This document shows positions 54,432-64,000 of a stretch of DNA of 64,000 nucleotides, one piece after another. This DNA comes from Eublepharis macularius (taxonomy: Eukaryota > Chordata > Lepidosauria > Squamata > Eublepharidae). The notes under the pieces are model-generated. The model was not told the origin of the DNA. It saw only the letters and a program-made list of their open reading frames with translations, and searched no databases. Position 1 is the first letter of the stretch, and each line of letters opens with the position of its first letter. A program made the translations under genes and the position numbers. The DNA lies in the NCBI RefSeq assembly GCF_028583425.1, contig NC_072795.1, positions 4,735,001 to 4,799,000 on the forward strand, in the 5' to 3' direction.

Positions 54432-55180
54432 AACAACCGTCCTGCTGGATCAGACCAGTAATTCATCTAGTCCAGCATCCTGCTTCACACAGCCAGCCGT
54501 TTGCTTTGGAGGGCCAACTGCAGGGCACGGGCACAGACCTTTGCCAGAGGTTGCCTCCTAGCGCTGGTATTCAGAGGTTTGCCGCCTCTGGAAATGAAGG
54601 CTCCCTTTATTTTCCGTGGCTGGTCGCTATTGATGGACCTCTCCTCTGTGAATCTGTCCAACGGGTGAAATCAACAGCAGCCCATACACAGGCTTTCTCT
54701 GTGGTGGCCCCTACCCTATGGAACAGCCTGCCTGAAGAGGTCAGGAGAGCCCCCAGGCTCCTGGCTTTCCACAAACAATGCAAAACCGAATTATTCAAAA
54801 AGGCCTTTGTATTGCAGGGAGGGGCTCTCATGTTTCGCTAATGAGTTAGGAACCGTAGACATCACCGTTATGTTGCCTTACACATTATCTGTCACTTTAA
54901 ATATGTACTCCTTCATGTTGTTTAAGATCAGTCCTAGAATTGATTGTGTTCTGTTTCAGTAATTCTTCAGCCTCATATTAGATCCTTGCTAATGCTGTCT
55001 TTGTAAACTTGTCTTTATTTACCCTATGACATTGTCTATGGAAATGTTCTTGACATTGTATGGAAATACCTGCCCTTGTCCTTGCTACTGATTGTACTGA
55101 TCTCACACTATGTAAACCACCCTGAGTCTCAGTGAGAAAGGCGGACTATAAATGACATAAATAAAAATAATAATAAAGCC
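54432..55180 (+). pseudogene. L2/CR1-type LINE ORF2 C-terminus and 3' UTR
   Basis: Encodes TQAFSVVAPTLWNSLPEEVR and RAPRLLAFHKQCKTELFKKA, the conserved end of L2/CR1-type ORF2. About 340 bp later comes the 3' tail GTAAACCACCCTGAGTCTCAG with (ATAA)n. The first 200 bp (CTGCTGGATCAGACCAGTAA) belong to a CR1-like repeat. 5'-truncated. Confidence 0.72.
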
Positions 55181-55384
55181 ATCTGAACTTGTGACCATCA
55201 CTACATTGTCTGGCAGTGGAGTAAAGAAGTATCTCTTGTCTGTCCTGAACCTATTTCCCAGCAACTTCTTTGGGTGCCCCCAAGTCGTAGTATTATGGAA
55301 GAGGGGAGAGGGAGAAAATGTTCTCTCTGTCCTCTTTCTCCACCCCATATTTAATTTATAAACCTACGTCATGTTCCCCTTGTG

Positions 55385-55925
55385 TGTGTTATGTGCTGTC
55401 AAGTCGCCTCCGACCTATGGCAACCCTATGAATGAAAGACCTCCAAAACGTTCTATCTCTAACAGACCTACTCAGATCCTGCAAACTGGAGGATGTGGCT
55501 TCTTTTATTGAGTCCAGCCATCTCGTTTTAGGTCTTCCTCTTTTCTTACTGCCTTCCACTTTTCCTAGCATTATTGACTTTTCCAGAGAATCTTGTATTC
55601 TCATAATGTGACCAAAGTACAATAGCCTCAGTTTTGTCATTTTAGCTTCTAGGGAGGATTCAGGCTTGATTTGATCTAGTACCCACTTACTGGCCTTTTT
55701 GGCTGTCCACAGTATCTGCAAAACTCTCCTCCAGCACAACATTTCAAATGAATCAATTTTCTTCCTGCCAGCTTTCTTTACCGTCCAACTTTCACATCCA
55801 TACATGGCAATGGGGAATACCATAGTTTGGATTATCTTGATCTTGGTTAGCAGAGAGACATCTTTACCTTTAAGGATCTTATCTAGCTCCCTCACAGCTG
55901 CTCTTCCCCTTAGCTGTCTTTTTTT
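55385..55925 (-). pseudogene. BovB/RTE LINE ORF2 C-terminus
   Basis: Open minus-strand frame of 168 residues (55389-55895): TMVFPIAMYGCESWTVKKAG, MLCWRRVLQILWTAKKASKW, LRLLYFGHIMR and KRGRPKTRWLDSIKEATSSS, in the order of the BovB C-terminus. Followed by the BovB 3' end GCCATAGGTCGGAGGCGACT TGACAGC. The rest of the ORF2 protein is absent (5' truncation). Uninterrupted over this length, hence fairly recent. Confidence 0.9.
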
Positions 55926-55954
55926 CTAAAAGCCCCAGACTCTTTAGCCTTTCC

Positions 55955-56190
55955 TTGTAGGAAATCGGGATTTGAGTCCAGTGGCATCTTAGAGACCAAC
56001 AAGATTTTCAGAATGTAAGCTCTTGGGAGTTCAGGGATGAAGAGAGCTCTGACTGTCAAAAGTTTACACTCTCTCGTACTCTCGAAAGCTTACAGTGTGA
56101 AAATCTCATTGGTCCTTAAGCTACCACAGAACTCAAATCCCGCTGTTCTACTGCAGACCAACACAGCTACCCACCTAAACCTTCCTTATT
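55955..56190. mobile_element. TAGCACC foldback element
   Basis: GGGATTTGAGTCCAGTGGCA / CAGAACTCAAATCCCGCTG inverted arms with GCTCTTGGGAGTTC and TACTCTCGAAAGCTTAC inside. Confidence 0.7.
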
Positions 56191-56194
56191 GGAA

Positions 56195-56700
56195 AGGTGC
56201 TCCTCCCCCTTAATCATCTTGGTCACCCTCTTTTGTACTTTTTCCAGCTCTGCGATATCATTTTTTTGGGTAACAGCAACCAGAACTGTATGCAGTATTC
56301 CGAATGAGTCTGCATTACAATATTCTCAAGCCCTTTCCTAATAATCTCTAGCATGCTGTATGCCTTCTCTATGGTTGCAAGTAGATATTTTCATTGAGTT
56401 ATCCACTAGAATTTCAAGCTCTCTTTCTGTCTCAGCTGGATTAGACCCCCATCAGTATATATTAAAGTTAATATTTTTTTTATTCTAGTACGCATCACTT
56501 TACACTTGCCAGCGTTGATCTGCATTTGCTATGTTGTCGCCTGCTCGCCCAGTTTGGCGAGATCCTCCTGGAGCATTTCACAATCCACCTTGGTTTTCAT
56601 TATCCTATATAATTTGTTATCGTCTGCAAACTTGGCCAATGCATGGCTCACCCCAATTCCAAATAATTTATGAACAAATTAAATAACACCAATGGACAGT
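56195..56700 (-). mobile_element. CR1/L3-type LINE fragment
   Basis: Minus-strand relative of the widespread reptilian CR1/L3-like sequence: complement of CTTAATCATCTTGGTCACCC, TCGTCTGCAAACTTGGCCA and ATTTATGAACAAATTAAA. No open frame retained. Confidence 0.5.
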
Positions 56701-56999
56701 TCTTGCAGTGGAGGGAAGTGAACGGTGAGATTTGTGGAATCTCACTGTTTACTTTCCTCCTCTGCAAGATCTGTCCATTCATTCCTACTCTTGCTTCCTG
56801 TAGCTTCATCCATTTTTAAACCATAAGAGGATCCATTCTCTTGCTCCATGACTTCTAAACAACTCTCCAGAGAAAATTTGTGGTTTCTGTGCATTTGCGT
56901 CAGATTAAGGTTTTTTTCTGCAGAATGTGGTAAAAGTTTGGCACTTGTAGATTCCTTGTGTGTTTGTAAACATTGGCTTTTGTGGTGTTTGACCACCTT

Positions 57000-58580
57000 T
57001 GGGACAGCAAAAAAAAATCTACGTGGCACCTTAAAAATTATAGGATAAGTATAATAGCAGGGCTCAATAAATCCTGTTGTGGCCCCTGGCAATTTTATTG
57101 TGCCACTTAGGAATTGCAACTATGGTTTTATTGTAGCATCCCTCTGCAGTTCTCAGTGGAGCCATGAAGGGTCGAATCCAGCCACTTTCCCCATTGCTGA
57201 AAAAGGGGAGGGATTCCTTTTGACTTGCTAAAAGGATTATATTTGGGGTCATAGAAGATGGTTGGACAAAAGCCGTGAGGAACGGGCTGGTATAATGAGG
57301 GGAATTAACCACACCTGAGGGTAAAAACTGATTGGATTTAACCAAGGGCTTCATTTTGCATCAGCTTGTTTTACTGTACAAAATTTAAAAAGTGCATTAA
57401 GTTCTTGTCATTGCTTGTTTATATATAAATTTAATTTTACACCATTCAGTGCTGGCGGTTAAACTAATTTAATCACCAATTGGTTTCTGTACTGGCTCCA
57501 AGATTCAATTAAATGCAGCTTTTTAATGCAGTTATGAAAAACTGAGAAGGAACCAGACTTGTGTTTTGCTGTGGTGACGACAACCAGCGTTGCCCCTATA
57601 TTTATTTATTTATATACGACAACATTTTTATAGCATAGGATTTGGATTTGTGGAAGCAATAATGAGAAAACCTAGTCATTAAAATTCAGAACCCTGGAGG
57701 TTGAAAAATGAGTCTGGCTGCTAGATATTGAGCTGACTCATAGAACCAAAGAAAATTTGTTCAGGCCTGTATTGTGACATACAGTTTCAGGGGCTTTTTC
57801 CCATCTGGAAAAGTGACAGGTGTGCTTACTCATAACTACAGAGAGGGGAAATTTTTGCAGACCGTGGTCAAAAAACCAAACACAAATAGGACAGTAAAGT
57901 TGTAAGATTTCTGTGCAGAGCCTCGGGTGCTACTTCTGACTTTGAACAGAGACGTATTAAATGAAACCATGTTCAATTCCAACATTGGGAACAAATTCCA
58001 CTTGCACTCCGAAGAAATGCTGTCCTTCTTTTATCTCAGAGAGTGGTTCTACTTCCACCTTTTTGGAAAGGGGTCGCCCTCGGTCTCTTTCCCGCTCTTT
58101 GATTTGAGAGGCAGCTGTGGACTGGTTTCTCCAGTCTGTACCTGCTGTTTTGTTTTTGGGTGTTTATTTTGATCCGTTTAATGTAGAAAATGTGAGCCTA
58201 CACCCTCCTGGTGTGGTGATGTTGCTCCTGAGAATGCAAGTATCTCCATGGACGCAAGCTGCTAAAGCCCTGTTTTCCTCCCTTTAAACTCATTGGGTTG
58301 GAGAGGGGCAAGAGGTGAAGGAAAGCGAGCCAGCCTTCTGCTGTTGTTTCTCTGTTGTGTTTGCCTCCCTGAGAGCCCCCCTTGCATTGTTTTGAGGGAC
58401 ACCGATAGAAGCAGGACAGGAATACAGTGACTGGGGCGGATGACAACCACTTTCTGGCTGGGAGTCTTGAACTCCTCCACTGCAAGCAGGCTGCTGGTAA
58501 AACAAGTTCTGGTTCAGGGTCTTTGAATGAAAGGCCTCAGACCGTTGCAGTTGCTCCCTCTATGGCCATGGTTGACACCT
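57000..58580. other. No gene recognised
   Basis: Low-repeat sequence, AT-rich to 57950. Open frames here are short, without conserved motifs or splice context. If the CpG block at 50.8 kb starts a gene, this would be intron. Confidence 0.45.
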
Positions 58581-58582
58581 AA

Positions 58583-58767
58583 CATGCAAAATAGAAAAGA
58601 GTCCAGTAGCACCTTTAAGACTAACCAACTTTACTGTAGCATAAGCTTTCGAGAACTGTGACTCTCGAAAGCTTGTGCTACAGTTAAGTTGGTTAGTCTT
58701 AAAGGTGCTACTGGACTCTTTTCTATTTTGCTACTATAGACTAACACGGCTAACTCCTCTGGACCTA
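58583..58767. mobile_element. TAGCACC foldback element (hairpin copy)
   Basis: CAAAATAGAAAAGAGTCCAG ... CTGGACTCTTTTCTATTTTG with a nearly perfect stem and almost no loop (TTTCGAGAACTGTGACTCTCGAAA). Confidence 0.82.
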
Positions 58768-58924
58768 ACAAGCAGACATCTTGGAAGAACAGAGGGATAT
58801 GCAGATGGCCTGTAGCCATGGAGGGGGCAGCCACTGCTTGAGAGAAAGAGTCAATGGTGATGCATTCCGGTAGAGAACTGTCCACGTTGGTCTATAATGA
58901 TAAAAAGTGGGCTTCGCTGGAAGT

Positions 58925-59345
58925 ATCTCTACACAGGACACCTCAGCACGTGTTCATCAAGTGTAGGGAGATGCAATGTCAGCCAGGAAGTGTAGTTCAA
59001 AAAGACAGAGCCGGCGGAGATCCTTCCTCAGAGGATTTGTTAATTACATCTTCGCCCGGCCCTGTCAATTTCACCTCTCCAGTCTAAAACCATGTGGGAT
59101 CGCAACCAGAGGGCAGCAAGGAATGGAAATGGGCTGGAGCTGCCTTCCAGAGCCGGGTTTGTACCTGGAGAGGTTCTAATGGGCTGAAGTTTCCCTTCTG
59201 GCATTTCACAGCCCCTTCACACAGCTCCAGTGTAGAGCAAAGAATTTGCGCTGCCTCTGGCTCTGTCTTTTAAAGCTACCCCTCCTGGCTAATATTGCCT
59301 CTCCCGACACGTGTTCTTCACGTGTCAGATGTCTTGTGTAGAGGG
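58925..59345. mobile_element. Long-TIR element
   Basis: CTCTACACAGGACACCTCAG / CAGATGTCTTGTGTAGAG ends, with AGGGAGATGCAATGTCAGCC opposite GGCTAATATTGCCTCTCCC. Interior as in 45480-45902. Confidence 0.68.
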
Positions 59346-59409
59346 ACTCTCAGTCTATATGTTTTGGTAGGCACCTTCCTCCAACGAACTCAGATTGGCA
59401 TACTTTGTG

Positions 59410-59640
59410 CCTCCCCCTCCTCCATCTTGTCACAACAACTCTGTGATGTTGAACCAGAGTGTGACCGGTCAAAGCTCACCTCATGGGCTTCATAGCCGCG
59501 TGGGGTTTGAATTCAGTTGTCCCAGGCCCTGGTCTGGCTCTCCAACCACTGCACCTCACTGGTAAGAGGAGTAAGTTGCCTGGCACAGGAGAGACTCGAA
59601 CCCAGATCCAAGCCCATCTCATTGTTGAGCCATACTCATT
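59410..59640 (+). mobile_element. Possible MIR-like SINE fragment
   Basis: CACAACAACTCTGTGATGTTG and GAATTCAGTTGTCCCAGGCC recall the MIR central and B-box-distal regions. Weak. Confidence 0.35.
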
Positions 59641-59644
59641 TTAA

Positions 59645-60360
59645 TCTAGCTGCTGTTTTGAATAAAAATATATGAGCCGTCAAGCTATGTCAGCTCTGCA
59701 GATATTTATTATTTGACTCTCCCTTGCTCTGCCGCCATCCTGGCAGCTGGGCAAAATATAATAGTTCTATCTTCACTGTTCTCCTTCTCTTATCAAGAAT
59801 ACTCATGAGCTGTCAGTACTAACTTGCTCCAGCTGAGCTGCAAACTGCACCTCCGAGTTACGTAGAACTTTTCTCTGGTTAGGTCCAAAAGGTAATAAAA
59901 TCGATTACCAGTGCAAATATGCGGTTGCACTACAGGTGCTGTTATCTGAGCAAAGGTCAACTCGTGTTCTCAGTTTCACTCCTGGTGAATTTATTTTTGA
60001 AGCTGAGCAGTCAAAGTGATCGTTCTCTTTGCACTTCCGTACTAAATAGCAAAATTCCATCTACCTACAAGTTATGCACGCAGCTGAACAATGATCTAGT
60101 TGACTGTAGTTGTGGCTTCCGTGTTGTGCTAAGGCATGGACTGGATCTATGCCAAGGGTGTGATGCTTTTGATGGTCAGACTTGCCCTAACAGCCAGAGC
60201 CAATTTCCTGTTGGCTTAGCCGTTACCATCCACTTCCTTGTATGTTAGAAGGAGATCTCGGCTAGTTTTTGCTACAGTTTTGTTCCTTCTGGTTAATAGA
60301 ATGGCGGTCATTTGTAGACACCAGCTTTAAGGTTCTTGCCCACTGATGCCTCTCTTCTCA
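59645..60360. other. No gene recognised
   Basis: A 109-codon open frame at 59919-60248 (+) has no recognisable domain; nothing else stands out. Confidence 0.45.
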
Positions 60361-60582
60361 GATCCAGAGGAGTTAGCCGTGTTAGTCTGTAGTAGCAAAA
60401 TAGAAAAGAGTCCAGTAGCGCCTTTAAGTCTAACCAACTTTACTGTAGCATAAGCTTTCGAGAATCACAGTTCTCTTCATCAGATGCATGCGTCTGACGA
60501 AGAGAACTGTGATTCTCGAAAGCTTACGCTACAGTAAAGTTGGTTAGTCTTAAAGGTGCTACTGGACACTTTTCTATTTTTC
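60361..60582. mobile_element. TAGCACC foldback element (hairpin copy)
   Basis: AAAATAGAAAAGAGTCCAGT left, mirrored at 60560-60582; perfect inner stem around ATCAGATGCATGCGTCTGA. Confidence 0.82.
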
Positions 60583-61024
60583 TCTTCTCAGAACGAATGA
60601 ATCCGTGCATACCTGCTACAGATCAGCAAGAATTTGTCAGAGCCCAAGAGACAAGTTGTCTGATAAATTGTCTTGCAGTTCACCGTCATGGAGAAATCTT
60701 TCTCTGCTTCTCAGCGTTGCCAGCCAAATCAGGGCCCAGAATTACTGCAGTGTCTTGGAACTCCCTGTTAAACGTGTTAAATTTGGGCTAAACTTGGCTG
60801 GAGTTTTAGTAGCTGAACTTTGCTGTATACAAGTTGTTCTTTTTCACCTCTCCCTGACTTTTGTCAGTGCTTAAGGCTGATTCACTCTTTACATGGCTGC
60901 AGTGGAAGGGGCAGTCTGGACTGGAATCTCTCCCATAAGAAGAACTGGTACCACAGTCTCTAGAGGAAGGGCAGGTTTGGGGGAGGGGGGCTAACATCCT
61001 GAGAGTGTCTGGAACTGTTGGTAG

Positions 61025-61595
61025 TTTCATGTTGGTCTGCTGTAGTAGATCAGGATTCGAATCCAGTAGCACCTTAAAGACCAATGAGATTTTCCAGGGT
61101 ATACGTTTTTGAGAGTAAGTTCCCATCAAATACCGGCAGGAAGGGAGATTCCTGAGCGATCTGTCCCGGTCAGGAGGTGGTAGTGATGTTGCAAAGAAAG
61201 GAGAGGTAGAATATAAAGGATACGATGCAGAATGCAGATTTCCAGGGTATATGAGCCTTCGCGAGTTGGAGCTCCCTTTGATAGAGACCAACTAGATTTC
61301 CCTGAAAGAAGAAGTTCTCTTCAAATATAGGTGGGAAGGGAGATTCCTGAGCCAGTCAGGAGGCGAAAGGAATATTGCAAAGAGGGGAGGGAGGCAGGAT
61401 ATGAAGGATATAATGCAAAATGTAGATTTCTAGGGTATGAGCTTTCGAGAGTCAGAGCTCTCTTCGTCAAAGGGAGCGCCGACTCTCGAAAGCTCTCGCC
61501 CTGGAAATCTAGTTGATCTTTAAGGCGCTACTGGACCTGAATCTTGCTCTTCCACTACAGACCAACACAGCTACCCACCTGAAACAATGCAAAAT
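61025..61595. mobile_element. Cluster of TAGCACC foldback-family pieces
   Basis: Arms at 61040-61115, 61240-61290 and 61425-61590. The last is a palindrome (GAGCTTTCGAGAGTCAGAGC / CGACTCTCGAAAGCTCTCGC). The segment 61325-61400 repeats 61130-61210 (GGGAAGGGAGATTCCTGAGC, ATATGAAGGATATAATGCA), so part of the cluster arose by local duplication. Confidence 0.62.
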
Positions 61596-62267
61596 ATAAT
61601 CAACAATTCTCAGATGCATAACCTTGAACTCCCCAGGACTGAATAGGGACGTAGGATTCTTATCTCGTGGCAGACGTTAATTTTCTGCCTTTCCTCCCCT
61701 GCTGTAGTCAAGCTGCCTCCCTTCTCTGCCACATCCCACCCGTCTTTTGGCTGGGATATAATGGGATCTCCATCCCGACTTGTATCTGACGAAGGGAGCT
61801 TGACTCTCAGAAGCTTATGCCCTGGAAAATCGCATTGCTACTGGACTCAGATCTTGCTCTAAAACTGTTGGCGTTTGTCATGATTAAATCTCTGCAGCAA
61901 TCTGGTCCTTCTGTCTCCCCTCCCCACCCCACCCAAGGGAGAGGAAGTAATTGATTCACCATAGACTAGAACTACCCCAAGCAAGCAGCTGGTGGGATCT
62001 GACGCTTAGGTGTGGCTTCGCCTTAGACTGCTGTGAGTCAGCAAAAGAACGACTGGAAAATTGGCACCGTCTTGTCCCACATGATGCCGGCATGCAGCTG
62101 ACCTAACAGCCTGGAAATAGAGAACTGCCCTACGTTTGCCACTGAACAGGAAGTTCTGCAAAGCTCTCACGTTTACAGGGTATGCATATTTGGGGGCTGA
62201 GCCATTGGCCCCTTGGATTGAGTTCACATCTGCCCTGCCACTTGGCACCTCCAGGCTGGGCTTTGTA

Positions 62268-62292
62268 ACACACACACACACACACACACACC
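62268..62292 (+). repeat. (CA)n microsatellite
   Basis: About 12 uninterrupted CA units. Confidence 0.92.
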
Positions 62293-62984
62293 AGTAACAA
62301 GGTTTTCCTCTCCTACTTTCTCAACTCCCCTTACCTTTCTCATTCCATGCTGTCATTTCCTGGGTTTAAGAACCCACTTGAACACGGTGGCATGTTAGCT
62401 TTTACCGACTCCCTGAGGAAATCTGAATCTCTCAAAATCCTCACCTCCCAAACACTTCAGCAATAAAAGAGAGAGCTGCCTGATTTCTATAACAGAGTGT
62501 CAAAATGCAGAAGGACTCAACTGGTGCTTGATGCCTGGCCTAATTCTCCTGTCCGGGAGAGCATGAGTTCACCTGTCTAAAGAAGGGTGGGGATCATAGG
62601 GCTATTCAGCCATCTTATCATCGCCTGAACTTTAGCATCATAGTCGCTTTCTCTTTGTCCCTGCAAAGATCATTGCAGATTTGGGATGTTTACACAAAAG
62701 CAGAAACTTGGCGATCCTCTCATAGCTCTACAGGGCTGGGAAGAATCAGCCAACAAAATCCAGGGAGAGAATTTGCCCTGGTTGGGGCGTCAGGAGAAAT
62801 TTGAGATTCTGGGGCTTGCAGCAGTGTCTAGTCAACACATTCAGTATTGCAAACAGAAGATGAACAGACCCCCCCCCCCCCGAGAAAAGTCAGGTATCTT
62901 CTTAGCTTTGTTCAGCCCCCGCTTGACAGGCTTATGAATCTGAATATTGCCATGTACACCCCGCTTCTCAGAGCAATGAAAAAT

Positions 62985-63240
62985 AATAATAATAACATTC
63001 GATTTATAATACCGCCCTTCAGGACAACTTAATGCCCACTCAGAGCGGTTTACAAAGTGTTATTATTACCCCACAACAATCACCCTGTGAGGTGGGTGGG
63101 GCTAAGAGAGCTCAAGAGAACTGTGACTCGCCCAAGGTCACCCAGCTGGCTTTGTGGAGGAGTGGGGAATCAAACCCGGCTCTCCAGATTAGAGTCCCGT
63201 GCTCTTAACCACTACACCACTACACCAAACTGGCTCTCCA
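62985..63240 (-). mobile_element. tRNA-derived SINE (type 1)
   Basis: Complement: head AGCCAGTTTGGTGTAGTGG near 63232, B box GGGTTTGATTCCCC near 63165, tail to an (ATT)n-like run at the left. Nearly complete. Confidence 0.85.
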
Positions 63241-63249
63241 TGGGCAGTG

Positions 63250-64000
63250 CTTTCCCAGAATGGTTCTCTTGGAAGGAGGAATCATTTTTGCAGTATTTGC
63301 TTTATTTATAGATGCCCAGGCAGGGTACGAGTGGAGGGACGGATGCATTCCTCCAGGGCAGCAAATCCACTACTCCAAATCAACGCCAGGGGGAATCTGC
63401 GTGCACCTACACACTCACGCACAATGCTTCAACACAACATCCCCTCCCCTGTGGGAGGGGTGTATCTGTAAAATGCCCTGATACACCCCTCCAAGAGTCA
63501 TCTCCTGACCCCCTAAGGGCCTGTTAAGGGAGTATCCAAAGTCACAAAGAACCTTCACCATTCCCTTTCTTACAGCATACCACTGGAGGCCAAGCCTGTA
63601 GGATGCACGCAGTCACAACTAAGCTTGCAACATTATTATAAGTTGATTCAGGCAAGTTCTGGTAACATGTCAAAGTCCAAATTCCAGGTTTGGATGAGAG
63701 AGAGAAGTCCTGGCTTGGTGGCTGATGGGCTCAGGCCGGAGGGCTTGCTAAGTAATTGGTGCAATCCAGCCAGAAGGCCAAGTCGCATGGTCCGGTGGCA
63801 CAAGAGGGGGCAGCTGGTTTGAGTGGGTTACCCAGACCGGGAGAGCACCGTCGATCGGGCACAGGATTGACCGTCCCGCTCCGGTTTGAAATGCTTTGCC
63901 CTTCTTCCTCCAGTCGGCCTGCCTTCCCACTGGCGCAGGGCACTTGTCTCCCAGTTCGAGCCCCACCCCGCCTGGCAAGTAGGTCCAGTCCAGCAAAAGG
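63250..64000. other. Unassigned, possibly repeat-derived edge sequence
   Basis: GC-rich toward the right border. AAGTTGATTCAGGCAAGTTC near 63640 is reminiscent of LTR-type repeats, but the window ends before a partner end could be seen. Confidence 0.3.

Noticed and set aside
51300-64000. Search for PCYT1A coding exons
   Set aside because: No match to the start or catalytic region of the protein was seen in any frame.

Overview
The window is nuclear DNA of a vertebrate, most likely a squamate reptile (possibly a gecko). The evidence is a spliced vertebrate gene set in a dense layer of repeats: tRNA-derived SINEs, a 5S-rRNA-derived SINE with a BovB-type tail, BovB/RTE, L1, L2/CR1-type and Penelope-like retroelements, and many hAT-type elements with 8-bp target-site duplications (TSDs). 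Species and repeat family names are inference; sequences, junctions and TSDs were read directly.

The one gene I can assign firmly is DYNLT2B (TCTEX1D2), the Tctex-type light chain of the intraflagellar-transport dynein-2 motor. Five coding exons lie on the + strand (29557-29651, 31722-31855, 32039-32108, 36099-36162, 40187-40234). All introns are GT-AG, phases match, and the protein is 136 residues. Its CpG-rich promoter carries two ETS-type sites and an X-box (RFX-type) motif 27 bp before the start codon, which fits a ciliary gene. A second CpG-rich block at about 50.84-51.29 kb could be the promoter of the next gene; human gene order suggests PCYT1A, but no coding exon of it was found.

Layout. 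0-13 kb: nested short DNA transposons, SINEs, L1 scraps and a Penelope-like fragment with a GIY-YIG domain (8.6-9.9 kb). 13.06-16.67 kb: a 3.6-kb, almost wholly palindromic, hAT-like element with an 8-bp TSD, the most striking object here. 17-29 kb: more foldback repeats, L2-type LINE tails, a HAL1-like L1 derivative containing only ORF1 sequence with an 18-bp TSD (23.27-23.84 kb), and a CpG-dense repeat-like block (24.4-25.2 kb). 29.4-40.2 kb: DYNLT2B. Its intron 3 holds a multi-layer nest in which a recent L1 with an open reverse-transcriptase frame made a TSD of roughly 245 bp. 40-64 kb: intergenic repeats, a duplicated segment on both sides of the second CpG block, two BovB tails, a CR1/L3-type fragment, and foldback repeats.

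Most long open frames in the window are products of repeats or palindromes and are not listed as genes. No tRNA gene, rRNA gene, CRISPR array or bacterial-type feature was seen.
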